A model generated the notes under the pieces. The model did no database searches and was not told where the DNA came from. It saw nothing but the letters and a program-made list of their open reading frames with translations. DNA of 64,000 bases, from NCBI GenBank assembly GCA_017525505.1, contig JAFXSR010000024.1, forward strand, positions 20,129 through 84,128, read 5' to 3'. This document shows positions 44,943-54,905 of the stretch, piece by piece. Every line of letters starts with the position of its first letter. Position 1 is the first letter of the stretch. A program made the position numbers and the translations under genes. The DNA comes from Bacteroidales bacterium (GTDB lineage: Bacteria; Bacteroidota; Bacteroidia; Bacteroidales; WCHB1-69).

Positions 44943-45133
44943 GCTGCAAATATAATAAAATATATAGTTAAAGCAACCATTATCAAAATAAATTAGCTGT
45001 AAATATGATTTTTTTTATAGTTACAGCGATAATTATTAAAACAAACTTGCTGTAATTATGATTTATTGTATAGTTACAGCGAGCATTATAAAATGAATTT
45101 AGCTGTAAGTATATAATTTTATAGAGTTACAGC
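44943..45133. repeat. four tandem 53-bp units, each a 32-bp inverted repeat plus 21-bp linker
   Basis: The units start at 44943, 44996, 45049 and 45102, exactly 53 bp apart. Each 32-bp block runs GCTGTAA-N18-TTACAGC; the first is degenerate (GCTGCAA ... TTAAAGC). Linkers are 21 bp, AT-rich and resemble each other. The gap 45134-45331 beyond it is AT-rich and holds only a -7-like TATATTTG at 45298-45305 for the polymerase gene. Confidence 0.9.
44947..44976 (-). promoter_or_regulatory. promoter of the DUF234 ATPase embedded in repeat unit 0
   Basis: Minus strand: TTG (44974-44976), a 19-bp spacer and TATATTTG (44947-44954), 25 bp from the start codon. The substitution that makes TTTG is unique to the degenerate first unit; the other units lack it. 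Confidence 0.7.
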
Positions 45134-45331
45134 AGAATTTAAAAATATTAATTACTTGAAAATATGGTAATTAAAGCAATTATTATTGATAAAAAATTTG
45201 TATATATTATCAATCATAATAAAAGAAAAATTAGATTGAATGATTTCTTAAAAGTCGGATTATAACAATAGCCGTAGTATAACAAATAAAAAATATGTAT
45301 ATTTGCCATCCCAAAACAGAACCTACGCCAG

Positions 45332-46846
45332 ATGAAAAAAAACACCTCCCGCACCTACATCGCCATCGACCTGAAGTCGTTTTACGCCTCGGTAGAGTGC
45401 GTGGAACGGGGTCTGGACCCGCTCACCACCAACCTGGTGGTGGCCGATGCCAGCCGTACCGAAAAGACCATCTGCCTAGCGGTTTCCCCCTCGCTGAAAG
45501 CCTACGGCATTGGCGGAAGGGCACGGCTTTTTGAAGTAGTGCAGCGACTGCGGGATGTCAACAATGAGCGACGGCAAAAGAGCCCACAAAAACGTCTGAC
45601 CGGCAAGTCCAGCTCTGACATTGAACTCAAAGCACATCCCGACTGGGCAGTAGATTATATCGCCGCCCCACCCCGTATGGCGCACTATATCGCTTGCAGT
45701 GCGAAGATTTATGAGATTTATCTGAAATACATCTCCCCTGACGACATCCATGTGTATTCCATCGACGAGGTATTCATGGATGTGACCGACTACCTGAAAA
45801 GCTACAAGAAAACCGCCCATGAGCTGGCCATGACCATCATCAAAGATGTGCTGAAGCAGACAGGCATCACCGCCACGGCGGGCATCGGCACCAACATGTA
45901 CCTGAGCAAAATCGCCATGGACATCATGGCCAAGAAAAGTCCCGCCGACCAAGACGGAGTGCGCATTGCCGAGCTGGACGAGATGTCGTACCGCCGACAA
46001 TTGTGGAATCACCGTCCCCTCACTTCTTTCTGGCGGGTGGGACGAGGCATTGCCCAGCGCTTGGCTGCCCACGGCATCGACACCATGGGCAAAATCGCCC
46101 GCTGCTCCATAGAGAATGAGGAATTGCTATACAAGCTCTTCGGTATCAATGCAGAGCTGCTGATCGACCACGCCTGGGGCTGGGAGCCCTGCACCATCGA
46201 CTATGTAAAAGCTTATCGGCCAGAGAACAACTCTTTCAGCAATGGTCAGGTACTCACCGAACCATACACTTCCGACAAAGCCCGCATCGTCATCCAAGAG
46301 ATGGCAGAGAGCATGGCCTTGCGCTTAGTGGCACACCGCCTGGTATGCGACCAAATCGTGCTCAGTGTCGGCTATGATGTGACCAGCCTGAGCAATCCCG
46401 CCATCAACCGGAAATACAAAGGTGAAGTTGGCTATGACCACTATGGCCGAAAAGTGCCCAAGCCCGCCCATGGCTCCATCAACCTCAGCCGTCTTACCTC
46501 TTCCTCCAAACTCATCACCGAAGCAGTCGTACAACTTTACGACAGTATTGTCAACCCAAACCTGCTCATACGTCGGATGAACATCTGTGCCAACCACGTG
46601 CTACCGGAAGAAAGCGCCAGACAGCAGCATGTTCCCCGACAACTCGACCTTTTCACCGACTATGAGGCCCTTGAGAGGCTACAAGAGGAGGAGGGAAAAG
46701 CCCTTCAGAAAGAACGTAAGATTCAGGAAGTCCAATTAGCCATTAAGAAACGCTTCGGAAAGAATGCCATTCTTCGCGGACTGAATTTCGCTGAAGGTGC
46801 CACCGCCAAACAACGCAATGAACAAATAGGAGGACATAAAGCATAA
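45332..46846 (+). CDS. Y-family DNA polymerase (UmuC/DinB-like)
   Basis: A 504-residue translesion polymerase. The palm shows AIDLKSFYASVECV (first catalytic Asp, about residue 12) and YSIDEVFMDVTDYL (catalytic Asp-Glu, about 145). A little-finger domain follows. QLDLF at residues 437-441 is a canonical sliding-clamp-binding motif. A helix-hairpin-helix region stands near HGIDTMGKIARC. It is followed by a YolD-like gene, a partnership also seen in Firmicutes. A -7-like TATATTTG lies at 45298-45305. No LexA-type box was recognised. Confidence 0.9.
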   Translation: MKKNTSRTYIAIDLKSFYASVECVERGLDPLTTNLVVADASRTEKTICLAVSPSLKAYGIGGRARLFEVVQRLRDVNNERRQKSPQKRLTGKSSSDIELKAHPDWAVDYIAAPPRMAHYIACSAKIYEIYLKYISPDDIHVYSIDEVFMDVTDYLKSYKKTAHELAMTIIKDVLKQTGITATAGIGTNMYLSKIAMDIMAKKSPADQDGVRIAELDEMSYRRQLWNHRPLTSFWRVGRGIAQRLAAHGIDTMGKIARCSIENEELLYKLFGINAELLIDHAWGWEPCTIDYVKAYRPENNSFSNGQVLTEPYTSDKARIVIQEMAESMALRLVAHRLVCDQIVLSVGYDVTSLSNPAINRKYKGEVGYDHYGRKVPKPAHGSINLSRLTSSSKLITEAVVQLYDSIVNPNLLIRRMNICANHVLPEESARQQHVPRQLDLFTDYEALERLQEEEGKALQKERKIQEVQLAIKKRFGKNAILRGLNFAEGATAKQRNEQIGGHKA

Positions 46847-46927
46847 TCACCCCCTCGAGTGAAAGGGTGTTATCGCATAGACCCTTTACTAAAATTACCA
46901 GCAAACGACTAAAAAAGATAACATAAA

Positions 46928-47146
46928 ATGAAACCGGAAGACCTGAACGACAATTACGACGACATCATCAATTTGCCGCACTATGTATCGAAGCAACACC
47001 CTCCCATGTCGATGATGAGCCGTGCGGCGCAGTTCGCCCCATTCGCCGCCGTTTCCGGCCACCATGCTGCCCTTGACGAGACCGCCAAACAGGTGGAACA
47101 ACAAATGAATACAGAAAACCTCAACAACGAATATACTGACTTATGA
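46928..47146 (+). CDS. YolD-like small protein
   Basis: A 72-residue protein. YDDIINLPHYVSKQHPPMS followed by RAAQFAPFAAVSGHHAAL matches the YolD-like family, small proteins encoded beside Y-family polymerases and thought to take part in their function. It sits 81 bp after the polymerase gene. Its stop overlaps the start of the next (broken) gene in an ATGA. Confidence 0.85.
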   Translation: MKPEDLNDNYDDIINLPHYVSKQHPPMSMMSRAAQFAPFAAVSGHHAALDETAKQVEQQMNTENLNNEYTDL

Positions 47147-48254
47147 AACAATTTCTCATTCCCCTGACAATGCTTGCCTTAATGGGATTGCGGTCTGGTA
47201 TCTCGCACGCAGAACAGCATTTGCCCTAAGTTGCAAACCCACTTGGTTTTATCTTCTGTACGCCCTGTTGCTCATGGGTTCTTTTGTGTTTATCTTTGCG
47301 GGAGCCTACCCATGGACCAACAGCCGTTGGGGACATCTCGCTGTTTGTGTCTTCAGCGTAACAAGTGGCATTCTGCTTTACCTGCTCTTTGTCATGATTA
47401 TTGTGGATATCATACAACTGTTCACACATTAGCCAGCCTGGCTGTTCGGCACTATTGTCGCCATGCTGACCTCCATCATCTGCATCGGAAGTATCATCAA
47501 TGCCTCACATCCACGAATCAGAACGACAAGCATAGAATTGCCACAATTGCGGCAAAACATCCGCGCTGTACACATCACAGACACACATTTGGGGCATTCC
47601 CGGGGCAAAAAACATGTGCAAAAGCTGGTGAATATCATCAACCAAGCCAATCCCGAGGTGGTTTTCTTTACCGGTGACTGCTTCGAGAGCAGATACAATA
47701 TGAATCAGGAAACGTTGGAACCTTTACGACAAATCAAGGCACCTATTTACTTTGTGGTAGGCAACCACGACGGCTATGTAGGATTGGATTCCGTAAAACA
47801 GCTGATGCGTCAGACTGGCATACAAGTACTGGAAAACGAGAGTACCGAATTTGGAGGCATGCAAATTGTAGGTTTAGACTATATGAAAGCCGATGAAGAA
47901 GACGCCAACTCCATGCATACTCCCACCGGGAAAGTGACCATCAAGAATTTCTGCAAAACACTCAGTCCAAGCGACAGTATGCCTGTTATCCTTTTGCACC
48001 ACAATCCCTGTGGTGGGGAATATCTGGAGAAAGCCGGTGTGGATCTGTATCTGGCAGGTCACACCCATGGAGGCCAGCTCATACCACTCACATGGATCAA
48101 CAACCGGTTGTTCCAATTCAACAAAGGATTGTACCGTTTCGGCAATATGCAGGTTTATACCTCCTGTGGTTCCGGCACCTTCGGGCCACCCATGCGTCTG
48201 GGCACTCCCAGTGAGATTACTGTTCTGGAACTACAAGCATCATCCTATAACTAA
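47143..48254 (+). pseudogene. membrane metallophosphoesterase (YaeI-like), disrupted N-terminal half
   Basis: The reading frame starts at 47143 (MKQFLIPLTMLALMG, overlapping yolD by ATGA) but closes at a stop near 47229. The expected membrane-domain sequence continues in another frame (GIAVWYLARRTAFAL..., hydrophobic helices FYLLYALLLMGSFVFIF and SGILLYLLFVMII), meaning a frameshift around 47175. That frame meets an in-frame TAG at 47430-47432 and then continues without break as PAWLFGTIVAMLTS into the catalytic domain. From ATG 47463 onward 263 residues are open, with DTHLGH, FFTGD, GNHDG and AGHTHGGQ, all metal-binding motifs intact. Either a decaying gene, or sequencing errors, or a separately translated soluble domain. 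Confidence 0.7.
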
Positions 48255-48372
48255 ACACTTTAGACATAAGACATTTGTTGTTGAACGGTTTTCCCCGACC
48301 TCAAAAAAATTTGACATTTCAAACAATAAAATCAACCACATTCGCATTTAAAAATGCAAAAACGTTTTCAAC

Positions 48373-49443
48373 ATGATGACCATTATCATTTTCACCCTGC
48401 TTTCTTTGCTCTTTCTGTTTCTTGTTGTGGATATTCTAATCATTAAACGCCCCGTATATGGCGGAAAAATTTCCGGCCAACGGTTGGAGCGTGTCAAACA
48501 GTCGCCGAATTATCATGATGGACAGTTTCACAACCTCAATGACGAACCCATCATGAATGCCAAACCCAAACAGTTTGTCAAAACACTACGCACCTTCCTG
48601 TTCGGCAAAAAGCAAGGACTGCGGCCAGCGACACCTCTTGAGATGGTGAAACGTGATCTGAAACGATTGCCGAATGACAAAAACCTATACATCTGGTTCG
48701 GTCATTCATCGTATATGCTTTCATTGCATGGCAGCACTTTTTTAGTGGATCCAACCTTCAAGACCGCCGCACCGTTCAGCTTTATCAACAAACCATTCAA
48801 AGGCACCACATCATACAAGTTGGAAGACCTACCCAATGAAATTGACTATTTAATTATCACACACGATCATTACGACCACCTTGATTACAAAACCGTAAAG
48901 CCCCTAAGAAAACGTATCAAGCATGTCATCTGTCCATTAGGGGTGGGAGCACATTTTGAGCGCTGGGGATATGAAAAAATCCAACTGACAGAGCTGGACT
49001 GGAATGAGAGCGCCAATCCTTCCGACAGGCTGCGGGTATATTGTCTTCCCTCGCAGCATTTCTCGGGACGCGCCTTGCACCGCAACAACACCCTTTGGGC
49101 TTCTTTCATGTTGAAAACCCCATACGGCAACATTTTCATTGGTGGAGATGGAGGCTATGGACCACATTTCAAGCAGATTGGCGAGCAGTATCCCGACATT
49201 GACTTGGCGATTTTGGAAAACGGGCAATACAACGAGCAATGGAAACACATTCATACGTTGCCTGAACAGTTGGGCATGGTCGCCGTAGATTTGAAAGCCC
49301 GAAAGATCATCACAGTGCATCACTCTAAATACACTTTATCCACCCACCCGTGGGACGAACCTCTGCAAAACGAAATTAAGGTCCGGGAACAACACCATCT
49401 GAATCTGCTTGTCGCCCCCTTGGGGGAAATTTGTGAATTGTAG
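48373..49443 (+). CDS. MBL-fold metal-dependent hydrolase, membrane-anchored
   Basis: A 356-residue protein with an N-terminal hydrophobic segment (about 3-22). The metallo-beta-lactamase motif HDHYDHLD is at about residues 161-168, with further ligands in SQHFSGR, GGDGGYG and TVHHSKY. The GHSSYMLSLHGSTFLVDPTF stretch is typical of the UlaG/NAPE-PLD-like subgroup, some of which cleave N-acyl phosphatidylethanolamines. The substrate here is unknown. The start is ATG 48373 or the adjacent 48376. It converges on a TPR gene through a bidirectional terminator. Confidence 0.85.
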   Translation: MMTIIIFTLLSLLFLFLVVDILIIKRPVYGGKISGQRLERVKQSPNYHDGQFHNLNDEPIMNAKPKQFVKTLRTFLFGKKQGLRPATPLEMVKRDLKRLPNDKNLYIWFGHSSYMLSLHGSTFLVDPTFKTAAPFSFINKPFKGTTSYKLEDLPNEIDYLIITHDHYDHLDYKTVKPLRKRIKHVICPLGVGAHFERWGYEKIQLTELDWNESANPSDRLRVYCLPSQHFSGRALHRNNTLWASFMLKTPYGNIFIGGDGGYGPHFKQIGEQYPDIDLAILENGQYNEQWKHIHTLPEQLGMVAVDLKARKIITVHHSKYTLSTHPWDEPLQNEIKVREQHHLNLLVAPLGEICEL

Positions 49444-49530
49444 ATTTCAATATCGAAAAATGAAATACAAAGATAAAACGCAAGCAATTTCTCATAAGTA
49501 ATAATAACGCCCCTGTTTTTTCCGACATAT

Positions 49531-49564
49531 AAAAAAAGGAGGTCATTAACGACCTCCCTTTTTT
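49531..49564. terminator. bidirectional intrinsic terminator
   Basis: GGAGGTC (49538-49544) pairs with GACCTCC (49551-49557), flanked by an A run on the left and a T run on the right, so it serves both convergent genes. Confidence 0.85.
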
Positions 49565-50768
49565 AATGTCTGTACGAATCAACTTTCGCTTTCAGCTCAT
49601 CGGGAACCGGCAGCAAAAGTTTCAGTTTAATCTGCTGCAACATTACATTGTTGTTGACATCATTCGGATTCAGTTCATAAACTTTCTCAGACCAAACGTG
49701 AGCACTCTCCAAGATAGTCTTCTGGGCAGTCTTCAACTCATTCACTTTTTCAGCACGTTCAGCATAGCTTCCTTCTTTTGACTTCATCAGCATATCTTGT
49801 TTCTCCTGATTGGCAATTGCTTCGAAGAAGTAACGTGAAGCCATCTGGAAATCCAAATTGGCAATATCGAGAGGCGAAACGGCCACTGCCAAACCCTTGT
49901 TGATTACCGTCTCGGCTTTCTCATACTGTGCATTGTTCACCAAATGGTTGGCAATCAAAGCCATCACAGCAGCGGATTTCTCATATTTTGCAGCCATTTC
50001 ATCGCAGGTGCTGTTCAGCTTGTCAATCTGACCTGTCATGGCAAAGTAGTCAAGCTCAGCGGCTTCAATGTCAGCTCTCTTGTCTTCAGGAACATTCTTC
50101 AAAGCGGTCTTCAGAATCTTGCCACAGCTCACCGTATCCTTTTCTTCCTTGAACAAATCGTACAGATCCAAATAAACCACGGGATCCGGGAATTTCAGCT
50201 TCACAGCCTCGTTCAGCATATTTTTGCAATTAGCCTTATCACCTGTAGCCTTGTACAATTGTGACAAATCGTAATAAGTGATACCGGCATTTATGTTAGC
50301 CTTGGCAGCCTTGAAATCTCTGGCGGCTAAATTATAATACTTGATAGCGTTTTCCATATTGCCACTTTCAGCGGCTTTCTGGGCCATCGTATATACCGGT
50401 TCTGCACAAAGTGCCTGTCCTTCGATAGGGCCGAGCATACCTGTTTTGGGAGCGACATCCTTATCCAAGGAAATTGCCTGATAGAAGGCCTCGTTGGCAA
50501 TAATAATAGCGTCGGGAGTTCTGCTCACATAGGAGGCATCCTTCGCTATTCTTTCCTGATCCTGCTGATAAACACGAAGATAAGTATTGCCCTTCATCAG
50601 CCAGGCCTGGGCATCCTGCTCGTTGCCTACCATGACAGCGTCCATCACCTTGCGGGCTTTGCCAATCTGATTGTTACGTAAGTTCATCCACACATCCTCC
50701 AAGCTCTGTGAGTATGCGCTTCCAATTGCCATTATAGCCATTAAAGCTAATACAAATAACTTTTTCAT
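49563..50768 (-). CDS. exported TPR-like protein
   Basis: A 401-residue protein with a signal peptide (cleavage near AYSQ, residue 21). The helical repeats are TPR-like (AQAWLMKGNTYLRVYQQD..., ENAIKYYNLAARDFKAAKA). It resembles the following upstream gene in layout (signal, then KGNxY helices), so they are probably ancient paralogs. No partner or function can be named. It is the last gene of a gyrA-TPR-TPR minus-strand unit (21-bp gap). Confidence 0.7.
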   Translation of the reverse strand: MKKLFVLALMAIMAIGSAYSQSLEDVWMNLRNNQIGKARKVMDAVMVGNEQDAQAWLMKGNTYLRVYQQDQERIAKDASYVSRTPDAIIIANEAFYQAISLDKDVAPKTGMLGPIEGQALCAEPVYTMAQKAAESGNMENAIKYYNLAARDFKAAKANINAGITYYDLSQLYKATGDKANCKNMLNEAVKLKFPDPVVYLDLYDLFKEEKDTVSCGKILKTALKNVPEDKRADIEAAELDYFAMTGQIDKLNSTCDEMAAKYEKSAAVMALIANHLVNNAQYEKAETVINKGLAVAVSPLDIANLDFQMASRYFFEAIANQEKQDMLMKSKEGSYAERAEKVNELKTAQKTILESAHVWSEKVYELNPNDVNNNVMLQQIKLKLLLPVPDELKAKVDSYRH

Positions 50769-50789
50769 CTATCTTTGTTTTTAGGGTTA

Positions 50790-51977
50790 TTATTTTTCTA
50801 GTTCATTGATTTTCTTGACTATCTCATCATATTTTGGAGATTTTTTTCTGGCGTAAATCTGCTTCAACGCTGTCAGTACATTCAGGTCGTTGGCATCGTA
50901 ATTCTTCGCCTCCTCGAAAAAGCGCTCTGCCTCATCCAGATAATTATTGGCCTTGGCCTGGTGTACCGCCGCCTCACTGTTGGCTCCCGCCACTTTCAGT
51001 TCATTCGCTTTCATATCATTTTCATTGAAGAGGTAATAGGTGCAAACACCTAAATTAAAGACTACCACATAACTGTTTGGGTTTAAGCGATAGGCTTTTC
51101 TCAGCAGTTTTTCCGCCTCGGCATAGTTTTTCTCTTTAATATAAAAATTAGCGATATTGACCGTTGCGTCAGCATTATTATAGACTGATGCCGGCAGATT
51201 CTGCAACAACTGGCGAGCCTTCACCGAATCGTCTATCCAATAGTAGTAATCCACTTGTGCCACCAACACATTGGCATCATCAGGATTTTTCGTCATTGCC
51301 TGATCCAACATGGATTTTACTTTTGCTCTGTCCCCATTCTGTTTGTACTGCTCTATCAATCTGACCAATACATTCGGATTAGTGGAACCGTCCTTCACCG
51401 CTTTTTCATAATAGACGACAGCTTGGTCTGGTTGATTCAGATTCTCCAAAGCAACGGCATAATAGTAGTACAGTTCCCCATTCAGAGGATATTCAGGAGG
51501 TGTTTTCATCTCGTAGCTGGCAATTCCCTTTTCCAATGTAGCCTTTCCTGCCGCGAAGTCATTGGCAATCAGCTGGTCAACACCACGCACAAGCAGCAAT
51601 GAATATAACTTTGGAAGAGCATCATCAGGGGACAACATCTCAAAGCCCTCTATGTTCTTGTTTAACTCTCTGGCCTTCACAAAAGCGTCGTATGCTTCAA
51701 CGGGAGCATCCGGAAACTTAATCACCGCATTGTTGTCGTTCTGCTTGGCCATGTACTCCTGATTTGCCAAATAGAAATAGATATTGCCTTTGTACAACCA
51801 GGTCTGTGCCTTGGCGGACAACTTCTCGTTCTGCACACACAAATCGATGGCCTCTTTCGCTTTCACATACTCCTTCTCATAGAAATGATTATACGCATTC
51901 GTCAACGAAGCCTTCTGTGCACTGAGCAGGAGCGTCACAGAGAGGAGCAACAAGGTTAAAAAGGTTTTAGCGTTCAT
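50790..51977 (-). CDS. exported TPR protein
   Basis: A 395-residue protein with a signal peptide (cleavage near LLLSAQ, residue 21). About six TPR-like units are visible (KAQTWLYKGNIYFYLANQ, GELYYYYAVALENLNQPDQAVVYYEKAV, NYAEAEKLLRKAYRLNPNSYVVVFNLG). It lies 48 bp after gyrA and 21 bp before the second TPR gene. Its role is unknown, probably as a scaffold in the periplasm or outer membrane. Confidence 0.78.
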   Translation of the reverse strand: MNAKTFLTLLLLSVTLLLSAQKASLTNAYNHFYEKEYVKAKEAIDLCVQNEKLSAKAQTWLYKGNIYFYLANQEYMAKQNDNNAVIKFPDAPVEAYDAFVKARELNKNIEGFEMLSPDDALPKLYSLLLVRGVDQLIANDFAAGKATLEKGIASYEMKTPPEYPLNGELYYYYAVALENLNQPDQAVVYYEKAVKDGSTNPNVLVRLIEQYKQNGDRAKVKSMLDQAMTKNPDDANVLVAQVDYYYWIDDSVKARQLLQNLPASVYNNADATVNIANFYIKEKNYAEAEKLLRKAYRLNPNSYVVVFNLGVCTYYLFNENDMKANELKVAGANSEAAVHQAKANNYLDEAERFFEEAKNYDANDLNVLTALKQIYARKKSPKYDEIVKKINELEK

Positions 51978-52025
51978 ATCGTTTGTCTTTTTTTTGCAAC
52001 TGCGAGGACACAGTCGCTTACATTG

Positions 52026-54602
52026 TTATTCGTTTGGGTTAGCATCTTCAGTCCCTTCGACTGGATTTTCGGTCTCGGGATTAATCACTTCACCCTCGGC
52101 TCCCTCAACAGGGGTTCCTTCGGTGGGAGCACCCTCAGCGGTTTCTTCCTCTTCGTCATCGGCACGAGGCACGCGTGAAACAGCAGCAATGGCATCTTTG
52201 GAACCCAGATTGATCAGGCGCACACCCTGGGTGGCACGACCCAGCACTCTGATAGTATCCACATGCAAACGGATGGCTATACCCGATTTGTTGATGATCA
52301 TCAGATCGTCCTCGTCAGTCACCTTCTTGATGGCAATCAGACCGCCAGTTTTTTCCGTGATATTGATGGTTTTCACACCCTTACCGCCACGGTTGGTGAT
52401 ACGGTAATCATCTACCACAGAGCGTTTTCCATAACCATTTTCGGAAACCACCATTACATTGCAATCGGGTTCATCCAAGCAGATGATACCCACCACGCGG
52501 TCGTCTTCGTTGGCCAAGGTAGCACCCTTCACACCAGAAGCGTTACGACCCATCGGACGCACGGTCTGCTCGTTGAAGCGTACGGCCTTACCGGATTTCA
52601 ACGCCAGCATCACCTCGTTGCTGCCATTGGTCAGGCAGGCATCCAGCAGATGGTCGCCCTCGCGGACCGAAATAGCGATAATACCATTGGCTCTCGGACG
52701 GGAATAGGCCTCCAGTGAGGTTTTCTTGATAATACCCTTTTCAGAGCAAAGGATGATATAATTATTGTTGATGTAGTCCTCATCCGTAAGATCTTTCACA
52801 TTGATAACAGCCTTGATCTTATCATCACCATCAATATTAATCAAGTTCTGGATTGCGCGACCCTTGGAGGTCTTAGTGCCTTCCGGAATCTCGAACACTC
52901 TCAACCAGAAGCACTTACCCTTCTCCGTAAAGAAGAGCATGTAATTATGGTTGGTTGCGATATACAACTTCTCGATGAAGTCCTCCTCGCGGGAGCTACT
53001 ACCCTTGGAGCCACGTCCGCCACGGTTCTGGGCGCGGTATTCGCTCAGCAAGGTACGTTTGATATAGCCCAAGTGGGAAATGGTGATCACCACTTCCGAG
53101 TCGGCAAAGTTATCCTCGATTTTGAAGTCAGAGGATGCGGAATACTCAATTCTGGACAGACGTTCGTCGCCATATTTGGCCTTCATCTCCAGCACCTCTT
53201 CCTTCACCACTTGCATACGCATGTGTTCGTCGGCGATCAAAGCGCGCAGATACTCAATACGTTTCATCAGTTCGTCATACTCATTCTGCAGTTTGTCACG
53301 TTCGAGTCCGGTAAGCTGGCGGAGACGCATCTCGACGATAGCGGCGGCCTGGATTTCGGAAAATTCATACTGGGTCATCAAACCTGTCTTGGCCTCATCC
53401 ACAGACTTGGAGGCACGGATCAGGGCAATAATCTCGTCGATAATATCCAGCGCTTTCAGCAAGCCTTCCAAGATATGGGCGCGAGCCTCGGCTTTTTTCA
53501 GGTCGAACTGGGCGCGACGCAGCACCACAGAGTGACGGTGTTTCACATATTCGGAAATCAAATCCTTAAGATTCAGCGTCATAGGACGACCGTTGACCAG
53601 TGCCACATTGTTCACGCTGAAAGAAGCCTGCAGAGAAGTATATTGGTAAAGTTTGTTCAGCACCACATTGGCCACGGCCTCACGTTTCAGATCGTAAACA
53701 ATACGGGTACCGTTACGCTTGTTGGTCAGGTTCTCAATATTGGTAATACCCTCAATCTTGCCCTCTTTCACCAGCTCGGCGGTACGCTTGATCATCTCGG
53801 AGGGGTTGGTCATATAAGGCAGGGAAGTCACCACAATCTTGCTCTTGCCGTCATGGTCCTCAATTTCCGCGTCGCCGCGCATCACGATACGGCCACGGCC
53901 CGTCTCGAAAGCCTCGCGTACGCCATCGTAACCGTAAATTGTACAGCCACTTGGAAAATCGGGGGCCTTGACATACTGCATCAGTTCAGAAACAGTGATG
54001 TCGGGATTGTCGATATAGGCAGCGATGCCATCGCATACTTCGGAAAGATTATGAGGCGGCATGTTGGTGGCCATACCCACGGCGATACCGGAAGAGCCGT
54101 TCACCAGCAGAGCGGGAATTTTGGAGGGCAGTACTGTCGGTTCCTCGAGAGAGTCGTCGAAGTTGAGGCTCATATCGACTGTGTCTTTTTCGATATCGGC
54201 CAGCATCTCCTCGGCCATTTTGCGCAGACGCGCCTCGGTGTAACGCATGGCGGCGGGGCTGTCACCATCAACGGAACCGAAATTACCCTGGCCATCCACA
54301 AAGGGGTAGCGCAGCGACCATGGCTGGGCCATACGCACCATAGCGTAATAGACGGCAGTGTCACCGTGCGGGTGATACTTACCCAGCACCTCACCCACGA
54401 TTCTCGCTGATTTCTTGTAGGGCTTGCCGGCGACAATACCCATATCCCACATTGCGTATAATATTCTTCTATGGACCGGTTTCATACCATCCCTTGCATC
54501 CGGTAAAGCACGCGCCACAATAACCGACATTGAGTAGTCGATATAGGCGGTTTTCATCTGGTTTTCGATGTTTACCCGTACAATTTTTTCTCCTTCTGCC
54601 AT
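52026..54602 (-). CDS. gyrA: DNA gyrase subunit A
   Basis: An 858-residue type IIA topoisomerase subunit that introduces negative supercoils with GyrB. The catalytic Tyr is at 121 ([10 protein letters not shown]). The C-terminal beta-pinwheel (about 515-800) contains the GyrA box-like [10 protein letters not shown]. The last ~50 residues are an acidic, Pro/Gly/Thr-rich tail. The quinolone-region residues are Thr82 and Tyr86 (GDTAVYY), corresponding to E. coli 83 and 87. TPR genes follow in the same direction. Confidence 0.96.
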   Translation of the reverse strand: MAEGEKIVRVNIENQMKTAYIDYSMSVIVARALPDARDGMKPVHRRILYAMWDMGIVAGKPYKKSARIVGEVLGKYHPHGDTAVYYAMVRMAQPWSLRYPFVDGQGNFGSVDGDSPAAMRYTEARLRKMAEEMLADIEKDTVDMSLNFDDSLEEPTVLPSKIPALLVNGSSGIAVGMATNMPPHNLSEVCDGIAAYIDNPDITVSELMQYVKAPDFPSGCTIYGYDGVREAFETGRGRIVMRGDAEIEDHDGKSKIVVTSLPYMTNPSEMIKRTAELVKEGKIEGITNIENLTNKRNGTRIVYDLKREAVANVVLNKLYQYTSLQASFSVNNVALVNGRPMTLNLKDLISEYVKHRHSVVLRRAQFDLKKAEARAHILEGLLKALDIIDEIIALIRASKSVDEAKTGLMTQYEFSEIQAAAIVEMRLRQLTGLERDKLQNEYDELMKRIEYLRALIADEHMRMQVVKEEVLEMKAKYGDERLSRIEYSASSDFKIEDNFADSEVVITISHLGYIKRTLLSEYRAQNRGGRGSKGSSSREEDFIEKLYIATNHNYMLFFTEKGKCFWLRVFEIPEGTKTSKGRAIQNLINIDGDDKIKAVINVKDLTDEDYINNNYIILCSEKGIIKKTSLEAYSRPRANGIIAISVREGDHLLDACLTNGSNEVMLALKSGKAVRFNEQTVRPMGRNASGVKGATLANEDDRVVGIICLDEPDCNVMVVSENGYGKRSVVDDYRITNRGGKGVKTINITEKTGGLIAIKKVTDEDDLMIINKSGIAIRLHVDTIRVLGRATQGVRLINLGSKDAIAAVSRVPRADDEEEETAEGAPTEGTPVEGAEGEVINPETENPVEGTEDANPNE

Positions 54603-54748
54603 TTTTTCTCTTTTTTTTGATTTTTATGCTTCATTAAATATTTTATTATCAATAAGTTAGATTAAAATCTACGAAAAGATAAAAATACAAAAAAATTCGA
54701 TAGGTTCGACAGGCAAGAGGAAGTTTTTTTTCAAGGATTTATCAACAA

Positions 54749-54804
54749 GCTATGAGTTATGAGCTGTGGGCTATGAACTGTGAGGTGTGGGCTATGAGTT
54801 ATGG
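54749..54804. repeat. tandem array, 21-bp units built from 7-bp pieces
   Basis: The units start at 54749, 54770 and 54791, with GCTATGA/GTTATGA/GCTGTGG-type heptamers. It lies in the 303-bp gap (54603-54905) between ldcA and gyrA; the rest of the gap is AT-rich and shows no gene, only a near-consensus minus-strand TATCTTTT near 54680. Confidence 0.8.
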
Positions 54805-54905
54805 AAAACTAATCATAAATGCAATGGACTGAAAGCCCCTCATTCTTACTTTGAAGCCACATACTTATATAAACCTTATCGAAGTATAAATTGTAGGAAA
54901 ACTCA

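Noticed and set aside
44943..45133. CRISPR-like look of the 53-bp array (32-bp palindromic repeats, 21-bp spacers)
   Set aside because: The linkers are AT-rich and similar to each other rather than unique, the repeats are degenerate, only four units exist, and no cas gene is nearby.
47430..47432. TAG read through or recoded (for example selenocysteine or pyrrolysine-like) in the metallophosphoesterase
   Set aside because: A separate frameshift is needed upstream anyway, other genes end in TAG, and no recoding element is visible.
52947..54410. 487-codon open frame antisense to gyrA
   Set aside because: It is a shadow of the conserved gyrA sequence with His/Gln-rich nonsense composition.
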